The position numbers were made by a program, and so were the translations under genes. Shown here piece by piece: positions 25,701 through 34,355 of a DNA stretch of 64,000 bases. The notes under the pieces were generated by a model. That model saw nothing but the letters and a program-made list of their open reading frames with translations. It was not told where the DNA came from and did no database searches. Source of the stretch: Biomphalaria glabrata (lineage: Eukaryota > Mollusca > Gastropoda > Planorbidae); NCBI RefSeq assembly GCF_947242115.1, contig NC_074718.1, forward strand, positions 44,711,199 to 44,775,198, in the 5' to 3' direction. Each line of letters starts with the position of its first letter. The stretch's first letter is position 1.

Positions 25701-28700
25701 ATGCGATGCTTTTTTAATTAGTCTATTTTGCCTAAGTCTTTGTGCCATTGAAGTATATTTATATATAAGATGAAATGAGGGCTTAAAGTCAAAGCCTTTA
25801 CAACACAATTACACAATAACTAATAAAAAAAATGAATTGGGGATGAAATGACCGGGGATGAAGTGACCAAGGATGAAATGACCCGTCACCTCAGGGTATA
25901 CAAAGATACAGGATTTATACAAATTATTTTACTCGTAAACATAGCATGACGGAAACTGAGGACATACCGGTGGGTCTTTACACCTCCTAGAGTTCGCTGT
26001 GTGGTTGTGAAATGTACATTGTAAAGCTTTAAGAACATCTCATTATAAACCTCTAGAAAACAAATAGTACTGATGAGGCAGGGAATCTTTATAATGCCAG
26101 TCATCTACTGTGACAAGTTTGCGGCAAGTCACGCTTTGCACGTGCGGGATTTATAAGGGTGCGGGTTTTACAATTTTGTTGTTTTTTTTTTACTTATTTT
26201 GTAATTTGTGCGTACTATACGCGGGTTTTACGCGAATGCGAGTTATATGCGCGAAAATAATGTACTATATCTTTTCCACTCAAAAGTTACCACTCACTGA
26301 TTGATCAAGAGATCTCATCAACTGCCATACTGATTCGCATGAAACTTGGTACACAAGTTCCTTTGGCCTCCTTGGCGCTAACCAAGAACCGGATTTGGCA
26401 GATTCGCTGCCTGGCCACCGCAACACGCGAAAAACCACAAGCTTTCTATCAAACCTTTGTATTTTATTTTCGGTATTTCCCCCAAAAGGCCTCAGTCTAT
26501 ATATAATAAAAATAATAATTCGCCAATGGGAAGAAAAAACACTCCACGGAAAGTTTCCGGCTTCATTACATGGGGACAACATCGACAAGGCTGCTTCCTT
26601 AACATGGCTCAAAGCAGGTCATCTCTACCCTGAAACAGAAGGCTTTGTTACAGCAATACAGGACAGAGCAGAGTAATCAGGACAAAAAATTACGAGAAGC
26701 ATATCCTGAAACTCAATGTTGTCGACAAATGCCGAAAATGTGGAAATGTGGGCGAGTCGATTGAACACATTATGGCAGGATGTCCAGCCCTATCGGAATC
26801 GGCCTACCTGGGTCGCCATAACCAAGTTGCAAAGTTAATACACCAACACCTGGCTTTGACGTACAATTTGATCGGTAAGGACACTCCCCCTTATTATAAA
26901 TACTCTCCGCAAGAGGTTCTCGAGTCTACTGAACATCTGCTGTACTGGGATAGGCCTATTCTGACCGACAAAACGGTAGATTTCAACCGCCCGGATCTGC
27001 TGTTCATCGATAAAAAAGAAAAAACCGCTACCATTATCGATATCGCCGTACCACTGTCTCATAATTTAAGAAAAACTGAGATAGAAAAACAAAGAAAATA
27101 TGGGAACCTAGGCTTGGAGATTAAGCGTCTATGGAAATTATCCAAAATAACAATATACCCCATTGTTATATCAACCGAGGGGATAATAACAACTGACCTC
27201 ACAGACACCTTCAAGGCCCTTAACATTCCTAGGAACATCTTCGTTGCCTGTCAGAGGGCGGTACTGCTGCAGACCTGCCACATCACCAGAAAATTCCTCA
27301 GTGGAAACTGTTAAAGGGACTACGATGAATTTTGTTTCTCTTAAGCGAAACTCGACCCTGGCAGCGCCAGAGAATGACTACTCGTTCATTTCTAACATAA
27401 TAATAATAATAAGGCTTGTCTTTGAGTCCGAAGATTGCAGTCTATATATAAAGCATATTAAGAAATGGCACGCCCATTCCATATTTTTAAAGCGAATTCT
27501 GACTTTTTCGTAGTTTTAATATGCCTTACGCATAGTCTTACGCCATTACCGCTTCATTTTAGATGCAGTCTAAATAAACAAAAAAACTAATCCTAATAGC
27601 ATAAAAAAATAGATCTTTTCTATTCCTTTTTTTTTTTTTTTGAGAGAGAGAGAGAGAGAGAGCAATTAATATTAGCAGTGTCTAATACCGTACTTTGCTT
27701 GCTTTATAATTAAAGTATGAAAAGAAAATCAAATAGAAAAACAAAACTTAATGAAATACTCAGAGAGACACAAAGATAGAGGCACATTTCTTATTCCTTA
27801 TGCTAGGACAAATGGACCTCATTCACCAATCGTAAACAAAGAACATTTAGCCATGTGGTTCTCTATCTCTTCCATACAAATTACGCAATCCATAAAGGCT
27901 GTCACGTGATACGTTTTTTTTTCATTGTTTTATCAATATTATCACGTGGCCAAATGTTGTTTGCTTACGATTGGTGAATGAAGTCCATTCGTCCAAGTGC
28001 TCCTTCTTCTCTATAGTGCCATTAGAGAATGGAATGGGTGGCATGAATCAGACATGAAAACCAACGACTTAGCAGAGTTTAAGTCACTTTGATTAACAAG
28101 CATGACTAGATTGACACATGAAATGCGTGGGACCGTGGGACGTATAATTATCCTCTTTTTTTGAACGTCTGTAATATATAAGATAAGGTAAAAGCGCTAT
28201 ATATAGAATTCAAAAGCTAACATATGTGCGGTGAAGTTTCAACCAATCGGAGAATCCTAAAAAAAAAAAGTTAGGCGTTGGCATTGTAATTTTAAAAATT
28301 GGCGGGAAAGTGTGAAGCCAGTAGTGTGTTTAAGGGGGAGGGGAGGTTTACGATCGAAAAGCAACAAAGGCTATATTTAATATTATATTGAGAAGCCGAA
28401 GTAAAATCAGGTATTGTACTTAATACTAATTTTTTTTTTTGGGGGGGGGGCTATGGGCGGGAAGGCGGAGGAAGCGGGTAAGTGAAAGTTATTCTAGAAT
28501 TCAAGGGCCAAAAGCATGTATGTGTTTGTGTGTCGTGGGTGAGGGGCATTATGAAGCGGCTCGTTCCAAATCAAGTCAAAAGTCTATGTCAGAGAACATT
28601 AGGATGCGCATGGTGAAAAAAACAAACAAGAGAGACAGAGACAGAGACAGAAGGAAAAAGAAATAAAGCTGGTCGATACAAATATTCACGAGCTAAAAAG

Positions 28701-29090
28701 TTTGGGGAATCGTTCAAAAGGAGACCATTTATTGAAATTTCAAAAAAAAAATGATGGGATGTTCTGGCCTGGGAACATAGCCGCTGTGTAATACTAGTAT
28801 TTCTATAATTAGTTCTTTGATAAGTTAACAGATTTCATTAGTCTAAATACCTTTTGAAAGTAGTCCTCCATCTCACCGCGCCCTTCAGCAAGCAGGTGAA
28901 GGACGCATGCGCCAAAGAACACTCCGCCAGCGAAACACGTCAAGTATGACACGATGGTTGACCTTATTTGTATCGCTCTCTCTGATTGGCGCCCATTGTT
29001 GCGCAGTAATAAATAGGGCGGCCACCCAAACAACAAGGTGTCTAGAAAGAGCAGAAGTATGCAAAGTCCTTTGGCTGTTGTGGCGTCCAT
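10728..29090 (-). CDS. ZIP-family zinc transporter (SLC39A1/2/3 type), complete, six exons
   Basis: Coding exons in transcript order: 29090-28851, 22894-22722, 18766-18531, 17009-16855, 14085-13947, 10945-10728. Phases join exactly to 386 codons plus TGA. ZIPs move Zn2+ into the cytosol across the plasma or vesicle membrane. The N-terminus (MDATTAKG) runs into TM1; TM2 holds CFAGGVFFGACVLHLL (about 52-67); TM3 holds FEVLVAAGFFIITLLEQ (about 90-106). A long hydrophilic loop of about 110 residues follows (HSHPG, CCKSDH). TM4 has SFHTVFDGLAVGL with H249 and D253, matching the family HSVFEG signature. TM5 has IHKSLVALCLG with H276, and TM7-8 hold QGLATGTFMYVTFFEILWEEL and VVVAGFGG. The start is the only Met ahead of TM1. 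Every intron carries its own tandem repeat array. It is convergent with the RRM1-like gene and divergent from RRM1. The exact ZIP subtype is not resolved. Confidence 0.93.
11096..11277. mobile_element. MITE with about 45-bp terminal inverted repeats (copy 1)
   Basis: The left arm TGGACCTCATTCACCAATCG continues into TAAACAAACAACATTTAGCC. The right arm is its inverse, TAAATGTTGTTTGTTTACGA then TTGGTGAATGGGGTCCA. A second copy with the same arms lies at 27812-27994 inside a LINE. CACGTG E-boxes occur in or next to the arms. No coding capacity. It interrupts a dispersed repeat (AAGCTTATATGAAGCG... to ...AAATTTGTAATAGATC) also seen at 40115 and 41205. It lies in ZIP intron 5. Confidence 0.85.
11457..11582. 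repeat. Short minisatellite, 23-bp unit x 5.5
   Basis: CTTTGTAAATGTTACCGTGG followed by TCG repeats with G/A changes (GTGGTCG, GTGATCG). It is in ZIP intron 5. Confidence 0.95.
11612..11863 (+). mobile_element. tRNA-derived SINE, family S1, best copy
   Basis: The tRNA-like head has an A box (GTGGTCGAGAGGCTAAGTG) and a B box (GGTTCGACACC). A body follows (GTCCACAAATGAGATTGGAC, AAAGCGCTCTGAGCATGC, GCGCTATATAAAAGC) and an (AAT)n tail. A long C-run near 11747-11770 interrupts the body. Copies are at 62011 and 41957 (minus). It is not a functional tRNA gene: the anticodon-arm region is not tRNA-like and the unit continues into the SINE body. Confidence 0.85.
11935..12025 (+). repeat. Dispersed repeat R1 (CAACTTGATCCGAGATTGG family)
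   Basis: TGTCAGATACAAGAAATTAT, TTCAACTTGATCCGAGATTGG-like core (20 bp or less shared at a time) and GGGAGAAATAATGTGTACAA recur at about 15440 (then 16181), 20960 (inverse), 39590 (inverse) and 43820. Its nature (SINE or MITE) is not settled. It is useful because a LINE and a hAT element inserted into copies of it, showing clean borders. Confidence 0.7.
12241..12738. mobile_element. Non-autonomous hAT element, 498 bp
   Basis: Terminal inverted repeats CAGGGGCGGACTGG and CAGTCCGCCGCTG are flanked by exact 8-bp target duplications AGGTGTAT at 12233-12240 and 12739-12746. The 8-bp duplication and the CAG start are typical of hAT. No transposase is seen. It is in ZIP intron 5. Confidence 0.9.
12985..13220 (+). 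mobile_element. LINE family C, 3' end, degenerate
   Basis: CTCAAAAGCTACGGTGTGCG, TTTGGAACGCACTCCCCATT and the tail TTTTAACAGCGCTCTATAAA followed by (ATT)n match the better copy at 36168-36571. Degenerate copy in ZIP intron 5. Confidence 0.8.
13301..13912. mobile_element. DNA element with 26-bp terminal inverted repeats
   Basis: The left end is GGGGTCCTTCGTAAATGATG then TCACGC; the right end read inversely is GGGGTCGTTCGTAAATGACG then TCACGC. TAT stands at both outer borders, a possible 3-bp target duplication. The interior holds long G-runs and a Lys/Gln-rich open stretch around 13457-13720 that I do not recognise. Superfamily uncertain. It is in ZIP intron 5 and ends 34 bp from exon 5. Confidence 0.75.
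14096..15135. repeat. Minisatellite, 23-bp unit, about 40 copies, with an embedded exon fragment
   Basis: The unit is GAGTATTAGATCATAAAACA plus GGA, beginning 11 bp from the acceptor of ZIP exon 5. Variants with AAAGCA or ATTATAAAAACA recur in blocks. A 215-bp duplication inside the array includes part of ZIP exon 5 (14231-14300). Host intron 4 of ZIP. Confidence 0.96.
14231..14300 (-). pseudogene. Duplicated 5' part of ZIP exon 5 (decoy half-exon)
   Basis: These 70 bp are identical to 14016-14085, the first 70 nt of ZIP exon 5 (starts MFVAILIHKSLV). The same CTTTCAG acceptor stands in front on the minus strand. The copy lacks the second half of the exon and its donor, and runs straight into the minisatellite. 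In the transcript it lies upstream of the true exon 5. Use of its acceptor would add array sequence and disrupt the frame unless it is spliced back by a cryptic donor. Confidence 0.9.
15218..15362 (-). mobile_element. S2 SINE, minus strand
   Basis: ACATGTTTTGGATATTCCTT, CAGAGTTGAAGATAATCTAC, GTGGGCAGGGTCTGAACCC-type B-box region and CGAGAAGTCCGAACGACAGT match the S2 family in inverse orientation. It is in ZIP intron 4. Confidence 0.75.
15482..16180 (-). mobile_element. LINE fragment, reverse-transcriptase C-terminus
   Basis: The minus strand encodes AMATMSRLQKRVWDNILL, LLSTLLYGSETWSTYSWQE, FHLRCLRRIFKIRWQDKIT, RRLGHVRRMPVGRLPQDIL, RYTDVCKRDMKLF and a C-terminal Cys/His motif (CDRSCVSRIGLFSHTRS). 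This is the end of an APE-type LINE polyprotein, open for about 230 codons and hence fairly young. It interrupts a copy of dispersed repeat R1. It is in ZIP intron 4, same strand as the host gene. Confidence 0.88.
16287..16823. mobile_element. Non-autonomous hAT element, 537 bp
   Basis: Ends CAGGGCCGGTCTTAG and TAGGACCGGCCCTG are flanked by exact 8-bp duplications TTTATAAG at 16279-16286 and 16824-16831. Subterminal GGCCCCGCGC repeats occur at both sides. The hAT relic ending at 36750 belongs to the same family and retains transposase-like sequence. It is in ZIP intron 4, 31 bp from exon 4. Confidence 0.92.
17178..18108. repeat. Minisatellite, 34-bp unit, about 27 copies
   Basis: The unit is TCATAATCTTATCTTATGTG followed by AAGCAATAATAGCG. 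Variants GCGAAGC, GTCAAGC, AAAAATAGTG and AAAAATAATG come in repeated blocks. The right edge merges with a LINE-A 3' tail (CTTATCTTATAAATTCCAGA). It is in ZIP intron 3. Confidence 0.96.
18264..18344. mobile_element. Very short MITE (copy 1), about 80 bp
   Basis: TAACTCTTTCTCTCC and GGAGAGAAACAGTTAA surround GATACCAACGTTGATTCCAC. A cleaner copy is at 48684-48764. Confidence 0.7.
18885..19270 (-). mobile_element. LINE-A 3'-end fragments, minus strand
   Basis: Two tandem 3' ends are seen: CTTATCTTATTATTTACAGA near 18893, and TTATCTTATATAATACAGAC near 18973. The second continues into diverged LINE-A coding sequence (TAAATTTGTCCTAGCATATG). It is in ZIP intron 2. Confidence 0.75.
19449..20395. repeat. 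Minisatellite, 34-bp unit, about 26 copies, with a block duplication
   Basis: The unit is AATATTGAAGGACCAGCATC plus ACATAGCCTATTGT; alternates are AATATTAAAGG and AATAAAGAAGG. A non-repeat segment (GGTCAGGAGCAGTGTAGCAA onward, about 19377-19460) is duplicated near 19545-19640, so array growth copied its flank. It is in ZIP intron 2. Confidence 0.95.
20413..21877. other. ZIP intron 2, no gene; contains an inverse dispersed repeat
   Basis: The only recognisable element is an inverse R1-type repeat near 20960-21065 (AAGCTTGTATCAACTTTGTC, TGTCTGGTAAAAGGTTTATT). The rest is ordinary AT-rich intron. Confidence 0.5.
21880..22560 (-). mobile_element. LINE-A, 5'-truncated, minus strand
   Basis: From the tail CTTATCTTATATAATACAGA upward, the minus strand reads [53 protein letters not shown]. 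This matches the 29195 and 4842 copies. It is broken by several frame changes. It is in ZIP intron 2. Confidence 0.85.
23071..23540. repeat. Minisatellite, 30-bp unit, about 15 copies
   Basis: The unit is TAAGTCATACGGTGAAAGTC followed by ATACGGTATA; half-units GTCATACGGT show a 15-bp sub-period. Open frames on both strands are by-products of the 30-bp period. It is in ZIP intron 1, 176 bp upstream (in transcript sense) of exon 2. Confidence 0.96.
23550..23645 (+). mobile_element. LINE-A 3'-end fragment
   Basis: TTTAAGTCATTGGTTAACAT, GCGTAGGACGTAATCATCTT and GAAGTAACGTCTGTAATTTA match the family 3' end. Its GTCAT word joins the neighbouring minisatellite. Confidence 0.8.
23858..24475. repeat. 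Minisatellite, 30-bp unit, about 20 copies
   Basis: The unit is TCATCTTTGGTCACTTCATC followed by CCCGGTCATT. The spurious frames around 23765-24565 come from this period. Three inverse units lie 1.4 kb away at 25838-25886. It is in ZIP intron 1. Confidence 0.96.
24480..25280. other. ZIP intron 1 segment with a two-copy diverged duplication
   Basis: About 100 bp are repeated: AGTTATCAGCGGCATAATCA...CTCTCAAGAGATTTCC...CCTTTGAT near 24895-24972, and again AGTAATCAGCCTAGAGCGGC...CTCTCAAGAGATTTTCC...CCTTTGAT near 24980-25075. No gene is seen. Confidence 0.6.
25283..25812 (-). mobile_element. LINE family B, 3' end, minus strand
   Basis: The minus strand encodes LIYKYTSMAQRLRQNRLIKK, SGRLLSIRTKTERFKNSFIP and LSLRVLQDQL, the typical end of an APE-type LINE reverse transcriptase. 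A 3' tail follows that reads on the element strand GGATCAATAAAAAGTATCTT. It is open for about 110 codons. It is in ZIP intron 1. Confidence 0.85.
25838..25886. repeat. Inverse outlier units of the 30-bp minisatellite
   Basis: GGGGATGAAATGACCGGGGA, TGAAGTGACCAAGGATGAAA and TGACCC are the inverse complement of the 23858-24475 array unit. Together they make about one and a half units. Confidence 0.9.
26500..27410 (+). mobile_element. LINE with restriction-like endonuclease (R2-type), 3' end
   Basis: It reads IIRQWEEKTLHGKFPASLHG, a zinc knuckle CRKCGNVGESIEHIMAGC, and the endonuclease core RPDLLFIDKKEKTATIIDIA (PD...D/K pattern), then [20 protein letters not shown] and [11 protein letters not shown] stop. 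These belong to the C-terminus of restriction-like-endonuclease LINEs (R2 superclade), normally one ORF with RT first. The 5' part is lost. One frame is open for 188 codons, so the copy is young. It is in ZIP intron 1. Confidence 0.85.
27715..28195 (+). mobile_element. LINE-A fragment split by a MITE
   Basis: AATACTCAGAGAGACACAAA and CTTATGCTAGGACAAAT are interrupted at 27812. They resume at about 27998 with AAGTGCTCCTTCTTCT, then GCATGACTAGATTGACACAT and the 3' end near 28190. Confidence 0.85.
27812..27994. mobile_element. MITE with long inverted repeats (copy 2), inserted in a LINE
   Basis: It has the same arms as 11096-11277: TGGACCTCATTCACCAATCG at the left and CGATTGGTGAATGAAGTCCA at the right. 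CACGTG is present near the centre and in the right arm. The LINE border dates it as younger than that LINE-A copy. Confidence 0.88.
28200..28800. other. ZIP intron 1, no gene
   Basis: This stretch holds a T-run joined to a G-run near 28430-28450, a short GAGACA repeat near 28630, and otherwise plain sequence. The open frame around 28439-28666 is low-complexity and not supported as a gene. Confidence 0.5.
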
Positions 29091-29194
29091 TTTTAGTCTT
29101 CGCCCTAACCTAGAAACAAAAAAGGTTAAAGGTTAAAGTTCGTCTTTCAAACCTAACTATTATTTCAAAGGTGAAACCAGTGCGGATTAAAAAG

Positions 29195-29935
29195 TCTTAT
29201 ATAATACAGACGTTACTTCAAAAGGCTGGCTGCCTGGTCGTGCGGTTTGCGCTCAGGACTGTCGTTCGGATTTATCGACGGTCGAGGGTTCAAACCCTGC
29301 CCGCTCCCATCCCCCGTCGTCCCGCGGAGGTTTGGACAAGGAAGTAAAATATCTTCAACTCTGAAGGAACATCCGAAATATGTAAAACATTTTACAAAAA
29401 AGAAGATGATTACGTCTTACGCGTCATGCATTCAGCCATGCATATTAACCAATGACTTAAATTCTGCCAAGTCACTAGTTTTCCTGGCTAGCTCAGGCAA
29501 CCCATTCCATACTCTAATAGCACTAGGGAAGAAGGAGTATTTGTACAAATTTGTCCTAGCATATGGGATGAGGAATGTGCCTTTATCTTTGTGTCTTTCT
29601 GAGTATTTTATTACATTTTGTTTTTGTATTTGAAGATTTTGGATCAGTGTTTTATGTATGATTGCTACTTTACTTTTGAGTCTTCTGTCCTGAAGGCTTT
29701 CTAAATTTAGTGATTTTACTAAAGGTGTTACTCTAGTCAAATGTGAATATTCCTTTGTTATGAATCTCACTGCTCTATTTTGTGTCTGTTCTAGTTTCTT
29801 AATGTTTTCTTGAGTTGAGGGGTCCCAAACAGAGGATGCATATTCTATTATTGGCCTAACCAAGGTTAAATAACATTTTAGTTTTATGTTCCTATTTGAT
29901 TTGTAGAAATTTCTTTTAATAAACCCTTTTAAAAA
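29195..29935 (-). mobile_element. LINE-A, 3' part, minus strand, with nested SINE
   Basis: The tail TTATATAATACAGACGTTAC is split from the body by an S2 SINE at 29225-29398. The body then encodes [51 protein letters not shown] and [19 protein letters not shown] in one open frame of 143 codons. This is the best coding copy of the family in the window. It lies just upstream of the ZIP start codon. Confidence 0.9.
29225..29398 (+). mobile_element. S2 tRNA-derived SINE nested in LINE-A
   Basis: The A box region is CTGCCTGGTCGTGCGGTTTG and the B box GGTTCAAACCC. The body is CCATCCCCCGTCGTCCCGC, then CTTCAACTCTGAAGGAACAT and an ACATTTTACAAAA end. Confidence 0.9.
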
Positions 29936-30220
29936 ACACTTTACTGATCTTTAAAGCTTGAGGAAGAAGGTATCACAGATGGACATAGAAATTGGCCTAT
30001 ATGGACTAACCAACAAAACAAATGCTCATTTTATTGAGCTATCTAAATCGACAGTGAAAAACACAATAGCCTTAACCCCAGATTCTGTGAATTTTTACTC
30101 TTTGTCTATATGAGAACCTGTGCTCACACAGTCTGCCAGCTCCTGATTATATCAGAATTGCTATAACCTATGTACTAAATAGCCTATGCATAGAAAATGC
30201 ATTCTCTGTAAAATAAAAGC

Positions 30221-30380
30221 TTTTACATGTTTGGGGTGTTCCTTCAGAGTTGGAGATAATTACTTCCTAGTCCAAGCCTCCCGCAGGACGACGGGCGATG
30301 GGAGTGGGCAGGATTTGAACCCTCGACCATCGATAAATCTGAACGACAGTCCAGCGCGCAAACCGCACGACCAGGCAGCC
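30221..30380 (-). mobile_element. S2 SINE, minus strand
   Basis: It is the inverse of the 41541 copy: GTTCCTTCAGAGTTGGAGAT, CCTCCCGCAGGACGACGGGC, GGATTTGAACCC, CGAACGACAGT-type middle and CGCACGACCAGGCAGCC at the tRNA-like end. Confidence 0.9.
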
Positions 30381-30384
30381 ATCA

Positions 30385-30700
30385 TCTGTTTGGGAGACCT
30401 TAACTCAAGAAAACATAACGAAACCACAGCAAATACAAAATTCAGCAGTGAAATTTATAACAAGCGAATATTCACATTTGATTAGAGTATATATTAGCCT
30501 TCTTTAGTCGTAGAACGACTATGGTTCATTTCGAACACTTTTTCATATGGCAGTGCAGCCCAATTTAGGAGAGACACTCCCGTCCACATATATATCGCAG
30601 GTCAAGGTGGTTTTCGCTTTGGTGGTAGAGCTACAGCATTAGTTAAATCCCTAAACTTAGAGACACTTCAGGACAGAAGAATAAAAAGTATGTTACGCTA
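30385..30700 (+). mobile_element. LINE-A fragment interrupted by another repeat
   Basis: CTTAACTCAAGAAAACATAA and CGAATATTCACATTTGATTA correspond to LINE-A coding sequence. About 130 bp of unrelated sequence (AGCCTTCTTTAGTCGTAGAA onward) intervene before the LINE resumes at ATTAGTTAAATCCCTAAACT. Confidence 0.75.
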
Positions 30701-31170
30701 AGATCTCTGCACTCCTCGGATTCATCTTAATTCGTTCGTTCCAATATTACCTAATAATTTACAGCAGGCCTTATGCATGGGCAAACTAGGCAGCCCCTAT
30801 GGCCTCCGATTGGTGGGGGACTCGCACAGGACTCCAAACAATATTTTAGAGAAGAAACAGCAAAACATGTGCCCAGTGTTATTGTTAGAGTAGCCTACAT
30901 ATTGTTGAATTGTAAATTGGTTAGTTTAATTTCTTTTTCGCTGTTTATTTTGTATTTTTCTATTTCATTTTTGGTCCACCAAATTAACTTAGAGCTACAG
31001 CCTCCAATTATCTAAAACCGGCCCTGCTGACATGCATGCAAATTTCTGCACTATCGAAAGGCCCATGATCCTAGATATTTGTAGATTATAGATCTTGATC
31101 TATCAGAAAATATGAAATCTTAAGTGGGGGGGGGGGGGAGGAGGAAGTGATATAGGACTAGGAGTAGATG

Positions 31171-31366
31171 CAGTGGCGTAGCTATGGTGGGGGGAGGAGG
31201 GGAGATAATTTGAAAATCTCCCCGGGCTCCCTCATTAGAGGAGGGCCCCCAAATGAATGTTTTTTACATTAAAAATTAAATAATACGCAAAATGTAGTGG
31301 CCCCCAAAGAGGTCAAGCCCCCCCCCCGGGCCCCCAAACGATGGAAAATTCCTAGCTACGCCCCTG
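31171..31366. mobile_element. hAT MITE, 196 bp (family CAGTGGCGTAGC, copy 1)
   Basis: Ends CAGTGGCGTAGCTA and TAGCTACGCCCCTG, exact 8-bp duplications AGTAGATG on both sides. The interior has GGGCCCCC-rich inverted segments. A second copy is at 34580. Confidence 0.93.
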
Positions 31367-31620
31367 AGTAGATGTTAATGAAATGGAACTATTATAACAA
31401 TATCCGTGCTATTAAATCTATACAGAACTCAATTGTATAATCTCTACTCTCTGGCTTTAAAGATGAGATAGTCCCTACAGTGTTGTAGCTTTCAAATGAG
31501 AACGCTAGCGACACCTACCGTTTTCATGAAACACTACTTGCACAAAAGTTGTGTCAACAAATGATACTGGACACGTGAAACTAACTACGCATCGTTAAGC
31601 ACTCGCACACAGACACAAAC

Positions 31621-31867
31621 ACGCGCGCGCACTGAGAATGACATTAAGTTGCGTACAAGTAAGTATTTATGCACAAAGATGAACATTCATGCGAACACAC
31701 AGTGAGATCATTGCCAGGTAGATAAAAATGTAATCTCGATATTTTATCCAAAACAAACATGCGCGCGCACTGAGAATGACATTAAATTGTGTGACAGTAA
31801 GTATTTATGCAAAAAGGTGAACAATCACACGAATTCACTGTGAAATCATTGCCAGGTAGATAAAAAA
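31621..31867. repeat. Two-copy tandem duplication, about 138-bp spacing
   Basis: GCGCGCGCACTGAGAATGAC...TTATGCA...CATTGCCAGGTAGATAAAAA occurs at about 31622-31730 and again at about 31760-31867, with some 10-15% differences. No coding content. Confidence 0.8.
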
Positions 31868-32414
31868 AAAAAGGTCCTGTCAACTCCGAACGCATGACTC
31901 GGTCGCTTTAACCTTTAAGTAACCGATACAAAAGCACAGACCTATAAATATACGTTTATCAAGCTATTACAACACAATTCATCTTATCAGCTTGCTAAGT
32001 CTTCGTCGGCAAAATCTGGAACCTGGACACAGATCTCGAAAAGCGCTTAATCATTTTCTAAAAATTTGTCAGTTTATGTGTATCTTTGGGAAAATAATTA
32101 CTAGCTAAATGGCCACACAGGAAAATTCTGGTTTGACCATTATAATTTTTGAAAATTTGATCTTCTAAAATTAAATTTGGTCTGGAAGTCTTGTCAATTT
32201 TTTTTCAGGAACACAATATGTCAGCGGGTACTCCAGCGTGTTACATTAAATAGATGTTCAGGAACATCTTGCGCATCATCATTTAAGTCTGGATCTATAG
32301 TATAGGCCACTAGATTCCTGTCTTTTCATGTTGCTATGTCTGGATCTGTAGGCCTATCACTAAACTAGAATCTTCTATTTACCATATATGTAAATCCAGT
32401 CTTCTAGTCTAGAC

Positions 32415-34282
32415 CCGGGGTCGGCAACCTGCGGCTCGCGAGCCACATGCGGCTCTTTGGGTGTGAAGCTGCGGCTCTTTAGTTCCATACGCAAATATAA
32501 TTTATTTTATCGAAACATTTTTTCAAATAGTTCTGAATATTTTAACGAGAATTAGGCACTGATTATGTCTCTCAGCCACTTGTACTCGCTTTACACCACA
32601 CCCCTCCCCCATTACACGCGTCGTCACTGTTGTCAGTCTGTCGGAAGCTCTCGGCCGTTGTTGGATGTTTCTATGTAGGTTTTAATTCGCTTTCGACGCA
32701 AGACGAATTAGCATTATCACCACGTGCTTTGGCTGTTACAAATAGTTTGTTGTTTCAAGTCAATGAGTTAGAAGCGATTATCTTCTCAAAGCTAGAAGCA
32801 ATGTACAAGTAATGCTAATATGGCGAGCTTAGCGGTACCACTAGAAATTGCGGGAAAAGGCAAACCATTTATAGATGATGAGTATGTGAAAGACTGCTTT
32901 AGACATGCATCTGAAGAACTGATTCATGATTTCAAAAGCAAACCAGATTTGCCACTATCCGCTTAAACAGAACAAGATAGAATAGCTCAATTGTCTTCAA
33001 ATGTAACATATTTGCAGGCGGTAGATATCCAAAGACATTAAGATCGCTTTAAAATAAAATCGTTTCAATAACATCTGATGGAGCCAGAAGTATAACAGGA
33101 AAAAATAAAGGGGCAACAACGATTCTTCGGAGCAAAATAAACCTCGAAATTCTTACGTTTCACTGCAAAATACACCAAGAAGCGCTTTGTGCCCAAACAT
33201 TTTCTGCCGAAATAGTTGAGGTCATATATTTGGTAATCAAGATTGTTAATAGCATGTTGTCAAAAGCACTCTACCGTCGTGAGCTTAAAGACTTCTTAAA
33301 GGAAATGGAGACTCAGTATCCCGACCTCCTTCTTCCCAATAAAGTGCTATGGCTTTACAAAGGTTGAAACGTTTTGCTTTGTGCTTGAATGAAATAAATA
33401 CATTCCAAAATGATAAAGGCATTAATCACTCTGAATTAGAGAACGACAATGGTTGCAAGCATTTGGATATAGCATCGAAATTAAATGAGCTGAATCTAAA
33501 GCTGCAAGGAAAGTAAAACCCAGCCGAATTGTTTTGTTTTGAAGTAAAAAAAATTTTTGCTGAAGATATTCAGAGCGGTAAGTTACTTCATTTTCAATTC
33601 CTAAAACAGTATCGTGATAAAATCAGTACAACTTATGACATGAATTACTTCAGCACAGTTATAAAAAAATCAAGATGAATTTCTTGATAAATTTGAGCAG
33701 TTCAAAACCAACAAAACTATTCTAGCATTCCTGGTACACCATTTCAACACAAATAGTAACGAAATCCACATTGATTCATTTGAAATTGATAATGGATCTC
33801 TAGAAATGCAATTGCTCGATTTAAAAAGTAAAGTTTTGTGGGGTGGAAAATTTAGAGTTGAAAATCAAGTTGGAAGTGTTGGAGGTCCAGAAATGTGTGT
33901 ACGTAACGCAACAAAATTGAACAGCTTTCAAAGAAATGCCGCGAGTTGATGAGTTGAATAGTCTTCCAGATTGCTACATCTTCGGATCGTGCAAGAAAGC
34001 GTTCTCTTGTATAAATAGAATTAATAGTAAAGTAAGAAGCCAACATACAAATGAAAATTTAGAGTTGTCTTTGAAACTAAAAACAACAAGCTATGAGCCT
34101 AATCTATCCAAACTTTCTAAAACCTTGCAAAGCCATCGTTCCAATTTAATTGGTTTGCTCAATTGTTTGTTAGTGAATTTCAAGTTGGTGTTGTAAGTAG
34201 ATATTAAACTGCTTTAGTTGTTACCGAATTAAAAATAAGTATCTAATAACGCCATATATATTATCTAATTTGTATTGAAAAA

Positions 34283-34355
<73 letters not shown>

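Noticed and set aside
26748-27314. Host nuclease gene
   Set aside because: The restriction-like endonuclease core plus zinc knuckle is the C-terminus of an R2-type LINE, and a near-identical end occurs at 56838-57013.
28439-28666. Small basic protein of 75 residues
   Set aside because: It is a low-complexity frame starting in a G-run inside ZIP intron 1 on the opposite strand; no support.
30765-31025. Another hAT element (CAGGCC... to ...ACCGGCCCTG)
   Set aside because: The right end fits the family, but the left end is poor and no 8-bp duplication matches.
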